Part shown: in pieces, positions 58,926-64,000 of the stretch
How positions within the stretch are numbered: position 1 is the stretch's first letter
Layout: each line of letters opens with the position of its first letter
Assembly (NCBI RefSeq): GCF_010119245.1
Contig: NZ_WNKG01000002.1
Span: 62,001 to 126,000 of the forward strand
Length of the DNA stretch: 64,000 nt
Source of the DNA: Cyclobacterium salsum
GTDB lineage: Bacteria; Bacteroidota; Bacteroidia; Cytophagales; Cyclobacteriaceae
Direction: 5' to 3'
Position numbers and translations under genes: made by a program
Notes under the pieces: model-generated
What the model was told of the DNA's origin: nothing
The model's database searches: none
Seen by the model: the letters and a program-made list of their open reading frames with translations, nothing else

Positions 58926-59555
58926 TTGAGCAGTAAAAAAATTTACGTGGTGCGCCACGGACAGACAGATTTCAACCTCAAAGGGGTGGTACAGGGAAGT
59001 GGAATAGACGCCCCGATAAACGAAACGGGGAGAAAGCAAGCGGAACTATTCTTTCAAAATTTCAAGCATATTCCGTTTGACCGGGTTTTTTACTCCTCCC
59101 TGATACGAACCAGGCAGTCTATTGAAAAATTTTTAACTCCGGATATGTATCAGGAGGAACTTTCCGATCTGAATGAGATCTCTTGGGGAGATTACGAAGG
59201 TCTTCCTATGGACCACGACGAAAACCAATATTACCTCAACATGCTTACGAAATGGTCCTCCGGGGAGCTGGAACATAAAATAGGTGGCGGGGAGTCGCCC
59301 ATTGACGTGGTGCAGCGATTAAAACGGGCCATGGATCACATTCTGTCGACAGGGGGAAATAACCTGCTTATCTGCATGCACGGTAGAGCCATTCGAATCT
59401 TAATGACGCTGTTGTTGGGGTATGATCTTAGGTATATGGATGTGTTCAGGCACGAAAATCTATGCTGCTACGAATTGCATGTGGAGGAAAATGGAAGCCT
59501 GATCTTGGATAAATACCACCCTTCCCCATTAAAAAAGACGGCCCCTATAAGCTGA
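58926..59555 (+). CDS. Histidine phosphatase family protein
   Basis: A 209-residue phosphoglycerate-mutase-like phosphatase. The RHG signature is VVRHGQTDFNLKG near residue 8; catalytic Arg and Glu are in YSSLIRTRQS and DLNEISWGDYEG; the second His is in CMHGRAIR. Substrates in this superfamily range from sugar phosphates to cofactors, so none is assigned. The start is TTG because no ATG precedes the signature. It diverges from the men operon and overlaps the next gene's 3' end by 11 bp. Confidence 0.9.
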   Translation: MSSKKIYVVRHGQTDFNLKGVVQGSGIDAPINETGRKQAELFFQNFKHIPFDRVFYSSLIRTRQSIEKFLTPDMYQEELSDLNEISWGDYEGLPMDHDENQYYLNMLTKWSSGELEHKIGGGESPIDVVQRLKRAMDHILSTGGNNLLICMHGRAIRILMTLLLGYDLRYMDVFRHENLCCYELHVEENGSLILDKYHPSPLKKTAPIS

Positions 59556-59955
59556 GTTTGATGGTAGCCACTTTTTTTTGTGATCCCTGGTCCTTGGATT
59601 CGGAAAGCAGGGCCTGAAAATTTTCCTGACATTCATTCATGTCAATGATGCGGAACGCAATGGATTCCAGCGGAATTTCGCTTTTGTCAGATAGGCGAAC
59701 GAGCGATTTTCCCATCTCGCAAACGGTCCAATCCGAAAAGGGAACGGTAACAAACAAAGCGTGTTCTGAATTTCCTACGTATACCTTGGTTTTAAAGGCA
59801 TCCAGAAAACTCAATTCCATCTTTTGGGCACTGGATTGATACAATTCCAGCTCGGCCTCATCAAAAATAATCAAAAAGGTTTTTTGTGGACCCTCCTTGG
59901 CGGTGGAGAGATGCGTAAGACAAACGAATAATAGGGTGTAGATCAGCTGTTTCAT
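59545..59955 (-). CDS. Hypothetical secreted protein, DUF4174-like
   Basis: A 136-residue protein with a signal peptide (MKQLIYTLLFVCLTHLSTA). The mature part has FLIIFDEAELELYQSSA and VRLSDKSEIPLESIAFRIIDM, a small alpha/beta pattern recalling the thioredoxin-like DUF4174, but without a CxxC. The function is unknown. The ATG at 59955 is chosen over 60015 because it starts the signal peptide directly. Confidence 0.65.
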   Translation of the reverse strand: MKQLIYTLLFVCLTHLSTAKEGPQKTFLIIFDEAELELYQSSAQKMELSFLDAFKTKVYVGNSEHALFVTVPFSDWTVCEMGKSLVRLSDKSEIPLESIAFRIIDMNECQENFQALLSESKDQGSQKKVATIKLSL

Positions 59956-60013
59956 TGTTTGGAAATATATGGAATAAACATATACGAAACAACAAAAGTT
60001 TTTGGATCTAACC

Positions 60014-60045
60014 AAAAAAGAAAAAACCGGAGAATATCCGGTTTT
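60014..60045 (-). terminator. Terminator of the zinc-ribbon gene
   Basis: On the minus strand a 9-bp stem AAAACCGGA/TCCGGTTTT with a 5-nt loop is followed by a T-rich stretch, 16 bp after the stop of the zinc-ribbon gene. Confidence 0.85.
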
Positions 60046-60060
60046 GGTAATAAGGAGATT

Positions 60061-60828
60061 TTAAGCTTTGCTTCGCTTTCTTTTTGGAGTTGGTTCTTCT
60101 ACGATTTCATCTTCCACTCCTGCCAGAATTCGGCCACAGTGTTCGCAGACGATAATTTTTTTCCGTTCGCGAATTTCGGCTTGCCTTTGTGGAGGAACGA
60201 TATTGAAACAGCCACCGCAAGCCCCTCGTTTTACCAAAACAACTGCCAATCCATTCTTAGCATTGTTTCGGATTTTATCATACGATTTGATGAGGCGATC
60301 TTCCACTTTCTTGGCGGCTTTTTCCCTTTCGGTTTTAAGCTTCTTTTCGTCGGATTCGCTTTCTGCTACGATGGTATCTAATTCCCCCTTCTTTTGATCC
60401 AGATCGTTTTGCCGATCGTCAAGGATTTCTTTCAGATCTGCGATATCTTGCTGCTTTTCTTCTATTCGTACCTGCGCTTCTGCGATTTTCTTTTTAGATA
60501 CTTGAATTTCCAGATCCTGCAGTTCCAATTCTTTGGTGATGGCATCGTACTCCCGATTATTTCGCACGTTCATCTGCTGTTCCTGGTACTTTTTGATCAG
60601 CTTCTCAGATTCCTTAATGGCATCTTTATTTTTTTTAATCTCGGCCTCCTTCGCTTCAATATCGGTATTGAATTTGTTCAGTCGGGTTTCGTAGCCTATA
60701 ATTTCATCTTCTAAGTCCTGGACTTCCTCCGGAAGGGCCCCCCTGACCTTAAAAATGGCATCTAGACGGGAATCAATATTCTGAAGATTGAGGATGGCTT
60801 CTAGTTTTTGTGCGACTGGACTTTCCAT
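60061..60828 (-). CDS. Coiled-coil protein with C-terminal C4 zinc ribbon
   Basis: A 255-residue cytoplasmic protein. Residues about 20-175 form a long antiparallel coiled coil rich in Lys and Glu. The C-terminal ribbon has CGGCFN and CEHCGRIL, four Cys for one zinc, followed by a basic tail. This fits the CT398/YbgI-linked zinc-ribbon family. It lies 3 bp after the Nif3-like gene, a pairing common across bacteria. No function is firmly known. Confidence 0.88.
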   Translation of the reverse strand: MESPVAQKLEAILNLQNIDSRLDAIFKVRGALPEEVQDLEDEIIGYETRLNKFNTDIEAKEAEIKKNKDAIKESEKLIKKYQEQQMNVRNNREYDAITKELELQDLEIQVSKKKIAEAQVRIEEKQQDIADLKEILDDRQNDLDQKKGELDTIVAESESDEKKLKTEREKAAKKVEDRLIKSYDKIRNNAKNGLAVVLVKRGACGGCFNIVPPQRQAEIRERKKIIVCEHCGRILAGVEDEIVEEPTPKRKRSKA

Positions 60829-60831
60829 GTA

Positions 60832-61932
60832 CTAAAGGTAACTTATCGGATTGGTAACTAAATTTGTCAAATAGGTTGCAATATTACTAAATTTTTGCGA
60901 CAATAAATCTTTTAATAGTTCTTTTGTGTAAATTTCACTTTCGTAATGTCCGATATCCACCAGGAGAAGCTTTCGGTCAGCGTCGAAAAATTCGTGGTAC
61001 TTAATATCAGCCGTGATAAATACATCAGCACCTGTTTTCATAGCAGATCCCAGCAGAAATATTCCTGCCCCTCCGCAAATGGCTATCCGCTGCACCTTTT
61101 TATCTAAAATGGCAGTATGTTTGAGAATTTCCAGCCCCATTGCCGCTTTTAGGTGTAGTAAAAAAGATTTTCCGTCCATAGGTTCGGGAAGCATGCCTAC
61201 CATTCCAGAACCTACTTCTTGGTGCTCATTTTCGAGGGATTGGAGGTAATAAGCCACCTCCTCGTACGGGTGGGCTTCCTTTAGAGCACGAATGATACCC
61301 GTCCGGAGATATTCCGGAAACATGAGCTCTACCCGAACCTCATCCACGCTTGCCTCTTCTCCCCGGACTCCCAGGTGAGGGTCAGCACCATCTAGCGGCA
61401 AAAACGTACCTTTTCCCTGGATTTGAAAACTACAATGGGCATATTCCCCGATTGTCCCCGCTCCGGCCTGGTACAGGGCATTTAGGACCTCATCTGCATT
61501 TTCTTTCGGAATGAAGGTCGTGAGCTTAGTCAAGACACCCTTTTTTGGGTCTAAGATTCGTGTTTGCTGCAACCCGATTTTTTGGGCTATTTTTTGATTT
61601 ACGCCCTGATAAACTACATCCAGGTTGGTATGGATGGCGTAGATGGCAATGTCATTTTTTATGGCCAATATGACCGTTCGCTCTACATAGTTTTTTCCAG
61701 TTAGCGTTTTTAATCCCTTGAAAACAATAGGGTGATGCGCCACGATGAGATTACAACCTTTCGCTATCGCTTCCGCTACCACTGCTTCGGTTACGTCCAG
61801 ACTGCACAATATCCCAGACACTTCGGCATCCCGGTCACCGGTTATCAGTCCGGAATTGTCGTAATTTTCCTGATATACAGGTGGAGCAATGGATTCCAAA
61901 TGAGATATGACATGCTTAATCAAATAAACCAT
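60832..61932 (-). CDS. Nif3-like dinuclear metal-centre protein
   Basis: A 366-residue protein of the Nif3/YbgI family (GTP cyclohydrolase 1 type 2-like). Metal ligands are in NLIVAHHPIVFKG (HH), AIHTNLDVV (H, D) and GHYESE (H, E). The central part (about 125-240) is the extra PII-like insert of the long form. The ATG at 61932 is preferred because a -7 box lies between it and the earlier ATG at 61953. It is divergent from lpxK. Confidence 0.9.
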   Translation of the reverse strand: MVYLIKHVISHLESIAPPVYQENYDNSGLITGDRDAEVSGILCSLDVTEAVVAEAIAKGCNLIVAHHPIVFKGLKTLTGKNYVERTVILAIKNDIAIYAIHTNLDVVYQGVNQKIAQKIGLQQTRILDPKKGVLTKLTTFIPKENADEVLNALYQAGAGTIGEYAHCSFQIQGKGTFLPLDGADPHLGVRGEEASVDEVRVELMFPEYLRTGIIRALKEAHPYEEVAYYLQSLENEHQEVGSGMVGMLPEPMDGKSFLLHLKAAMGLEILKHTAILDKKVQRIAICGGAGIFLLGSAMKTGADVFITADIKYHEFFDADRKLLLVDIGHYESEIYTKELLKDLLSQKFSNIATYLTNLVTNPISYL

Positions 61933-61954
61933 ATATTTGCTTTTGTTTTTCAAT

Positions 61955-61962
61955 CAAAATTA
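61955..61962 (-). promoter_or_regulatory. -7 promoter element of the Nif3-like gene
   Basis: TAATTTTG on the minus strand fits TAnnTTTG; initiation near 61948 would give a leader of about 16 nt to the ATG at 61932. Confidence 0.45.
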
Positions 61963-61976
61963 CAAAAAAATCCACA

Positions 61977-63044
61977 ATGCGCTTTTCTGAATTATTGCTG
62001 TATCCTTTTGCCTGCATCTATGGGGCGGCTACTGCATTCAGAAACAGGCTGTTTGATCTGGGGATAAAAAAAAGTCAGGTTTTTGAAGTCCCTACTTTGG
62101 TGGTAGGAAACCTGGCCGTAGGCGGTACAGGCAAGACTCCTTTCGTTGAATTTCTACTCCGCCACCTTTCTTCCCAATACAGATTGGCGGTCCTGAGCCG
62201 GGGTTATGGACGAAAAACCCGTGGATTTATTTTGGCGGATGATAGCACCGGCCCTGAAGCGATTGGAGACGAGCCCTTGCAGATTTACTCCAAATTTAAG
62301 GAGAACGTAAAAGTAGCCGTAGGGGAGGAGCGGATCCTGGCCATACCCATGATCCTGGCTACAGGTGGAGATATTCAAGCCATTTTGTTGGACGATGCCT
62401 ACCAGCATCGCTACCTGGAACCAGACATGCGGATATTGCTTACTACCTATTCCGAACCCTTTTTTTCTGACCGTTTGATGCCCCTGGGAAGGCTCAGGGA
62501 AAGTCCTGCGAATGCGGTACGGGCAGATGTGGTAGTGGTCACCAAATGCCCCTTACCGGTATCTCCAGAACAAATGGAAAGATACGTTTCCAGGTTGCGT
62601 GAATTTACGCGAGCGGAAGTGCCGATATATTTTGCTGGTTTGACTTACGGAATGGCTTACCCCCTGACCTCGAAAGCGGAGGAACTGCCAAAAAACCTGA
62701 TTGTAGTTACCGGTATTGTTGACCCCAATCCCCTGGTGGAAGAACTTTCCAAAAACCACAGCGTATTGGAAGTGATGTCGTTTCCTGATCACCACCGGTA
62801 TCGCTTAAAAGACCTGGAGGGTATTCGGGCTGTTTACGATAAATACCAAAAATACCAGCCTGCTATTTTGACCACCGAAAAAGATGCGGTAAAATTGAAG
62901 AACAGAAAATTTGAGCCGGTAATCGATGAACTCCCTATCTTTGTCATGCCTGTAGAGGTGCGGATGGACCCGCAGGATGCGGAACAATTAATACATCAGG
63001 TAGCCCATTTGATAAAAGAAAAACAATTTGGTGGTGATGCGTAA
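61977..63044 (+). CDS. lpxK: Tetraacyldisaccharide 4'-kinase LpxK
   Basis: A 355-residue inner-membrane-associated kinase that phosphorylates the lipid A precursor at the 4' position. An N-terminal helix (FACIYGAATAFRNRL) is followed by the P loop GNLAVGGTGKTPF, LSRGYGRKTRG and the catalytic-site DDAYQHRYL. It shows that the organism makes lipid A. The porin gene overlaps its 3' end by 8 bp. Confidence 0.95.
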   Translation: MRFSELLLYPFACIYGAATAFRNRLFDLGIKKSQVFEVPTLVVGNLAVGGTGKTPFVEFLLRHLSSQYRLAVLSRGYGRKTRGFILADDSTGPEAIGDEPLQIYSKFKENVKVAVGEERILAIPMILATGGDIQAILLDDAYQHRYLEPDMRILLTTYSEPFFSDRLMPLGRLRESPANAVRADVVVVTKCPLPVSPEQMERYVSRLREFTRAEVPIYFAGLTYGMAYPLTSKAEELPKNLIVVTGIVDPNPLVEELSKNHSVLEVMSFPDHHRYRLKDLEGIRAVYDKYQKYQPAILTTEKDAVKLKNRKFEPVIDELPIFVMPVEVRMDPQDAEQLIHQVAHLIKEKQFGGDA

Positions 63045-64000
63045 GAGAGGTTATTTTTTGGCAATGTGGATCGCTTTGTTGGCTTGGAGTCCGGCGGCAT
63101 TTTCCCAGCAACAAGATGAGGAGGAAGGAGAGGGGGCTAGGAGAGGATTGCTGGACGACTCTACTAAAATGGTCTACGGCCCCAATACTTCCCTTTACTT
63201 CTATGAGAAATTTGTCCGGAACAACCGGTTTGAGAAAATAGAACTGGACACCTCGCTGACGGGTTTTCACAATTACGAACCCGTTGCCGACACCTGGTAC
63301 AAATACCAGGACCTGGGAAATCTGGGCACTGCCGCCAGACCGGTTTTTTACGATGTGCCCCAACAGATTGGAAGAACCTCCGGTTTTGAGGCATACGATC
63401 TTTACCATAATTCTTCGGACAGCATCCGTTATTTTGATACCAAGTCACCTCACACGCACATTGCTGCGTTTTTCGGTGGTGGCAATCGCAACCAGCTGGA
63501 TGTGGAATTTGTGCGAAACATCCGTCCGAACTGGAATGTTGGCATTGCTTACCGCACGATCCGGGCACGGAAAACCCTAAACCCGACCCGAAGGGACGAT
63601 AATAATGTGGTTAACGACTCCTACGAGATACATACGAATTATTCCTCCCCTAATGGCAAGTACAGGTTGCTGGCTAATTTTACCCGGATGGAGCACAACG
63701 TGAACGAACAGGGGGGAATCATTCCGCCTGAGGTGGATACGACTTCCCTTTATTTTACCTATGAAGACTCCAAAGTCTGGCTACGAAACTCCAGAGCCAA
63801 GGATTTACGGCAGGAATACCATCTTTATCAGCAATACGAGATAGTGAAGGGCTGGCAGGCCTACCATGTATTCGATAAGAAAAAACAAGAAGTGAGGTTT
63901 TTTTCCGATCTGGAAACATCAGATGCCGATTTTTTTAATGAAAACCGCTTCAATTCCTCGGATACCACCCTGGTATTCAGTAAACGGGATACGACCAATA
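63037..64000 (+). CDS. Putative outer-membrane porin, 5' part
   Basis: The frame starts with ATG at 63037 inside the lpxK 3' end and stays open to the window edge, giving the first 321 residues. There is a signal peptide (MRKRGYFLAMWIALLAWSPAAFSQ). The mature part alternates short beta strands and contains KSPHTHIAAFFGGGNRNQ and VRNIRPNWNVGIAY, features I associate with the large Bacteroidota putative porin family. The rest lies outside. Confidence 0.85.
   Translation, partial: MRKRGYFLAMWIALLAWSPAAFSQQQDEEEGEGARRGLLDDSTKMVYGPNTSLYFYEKFVRNNRFEKIELDTSLTGFHNYEPVADTWYKYQDLGNLGTAARPVFYDVPQQIGRTSGFEAYDLYHNSSDSIRYFDTKSPHTHIAAFFGGGNRNQLDVEFVRNIRPNWNVGIAYRTIRARKTLNPTRRDDNNVVNDSYEIHTNYSSPNGKYRLLANFTRMEHNVNEQGGIIPPEVDTTSLYFTYEDSKVWLRNSRAKDLRQEYHLYQQYEIVKGWQAYHVFDKKKQEVRFFSDLETSDADFFNENRFNSSDTTLVFSKRDTTN

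Overview
The window looks like a chromosomal segment of a Gram-negative Bacteroidota, most likely Cytophagales-like. Support comes from gene content (Mla lipid transport, LpxK, a Bacteroidota putative porin, a Fjo21-type protein next to FtsE, a GLPGLI protein, menaquinone genes, Cys-anchored lipoproteins) and from promoters of the form TTG-N19-TAnnTTTG in front of the SRP RNA and the tRNA operon. Shine-Dalgarno sites are mostly absent, as expected for the phylum.

Layout. 1-4.9 kb: mlaEFD (mlaE cut by the window edge) and aconitase. 5.1-5.7 kb: a minus-strand tRNA operon with its own promoter, leader hairpin and UUCG terminator; tRNA-Arg(TCT) and tRNA-Lys(TTT) flank four identical, degenerate tRNA-like units with a UUA anticodon triplet. 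5.8-12.4 kb: a CBS/DUF294 protein, a MATE exporter, Hsp20 and a MacAB/Lol-like tripartite exporter. 12.6-17.2 kb: a four-gene phosphorelay made of a kinase lacking the phospho-acceptor His, a PAS-GAF-PAS kinase, an Rcp1-like receiver, and a REC-PAS protein ending in a DHp-like helix pair without an ATPase domain. 17.2-44.5 kb: mostly housekeeping genes, including exonuclease, DnaB, ETF with bifunctional nuclease, nucleoside and peptide transporters, dCMP deaminase, MurB, an SDR, FtsE, transaldolase-like aldolase, SRP RNA, a Gfo/Idh/MocA plus DUF1080 pair, and the AguB-AguA putrescine pair.

44.5-49.4 kb is an accessory island with every gene on the minus strand: MntA with a truncated HepT, a RelE/ParE toxin truncated by an 8-bp tandem duplication plus its antitoxin, a Fic protein, and a GLPGLI protein. 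Each gene is followed by palindromic repeat DNA, so the layout resembles gene cassettes. A duplication of about 530 bp, carrying a decayed second copy of the antitoxin and the start of the toxin, brackets the Fic and GLPGLI genes.

49.4-64 kb: a GH116 glycosidase with an RbsD/FucU-like lipoprotein, the frameshifted remnant of a TolC-type efflux protein, a sodium symporter and inositol oxygenase (a likely inositol to glucuronate module), menaquinone genes (menD, menF, thioesterase), a phosphatase, a zinc-ribbon coiled-coil protein, a Nif3-like protein, lpxK and the start of a porin gene that leaves the window.

The most unusual parts are the pseudo-tRNA array, the split phosphorelay and the cassette-like island. 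All function calls rest on motifs read by eye; no search was run.
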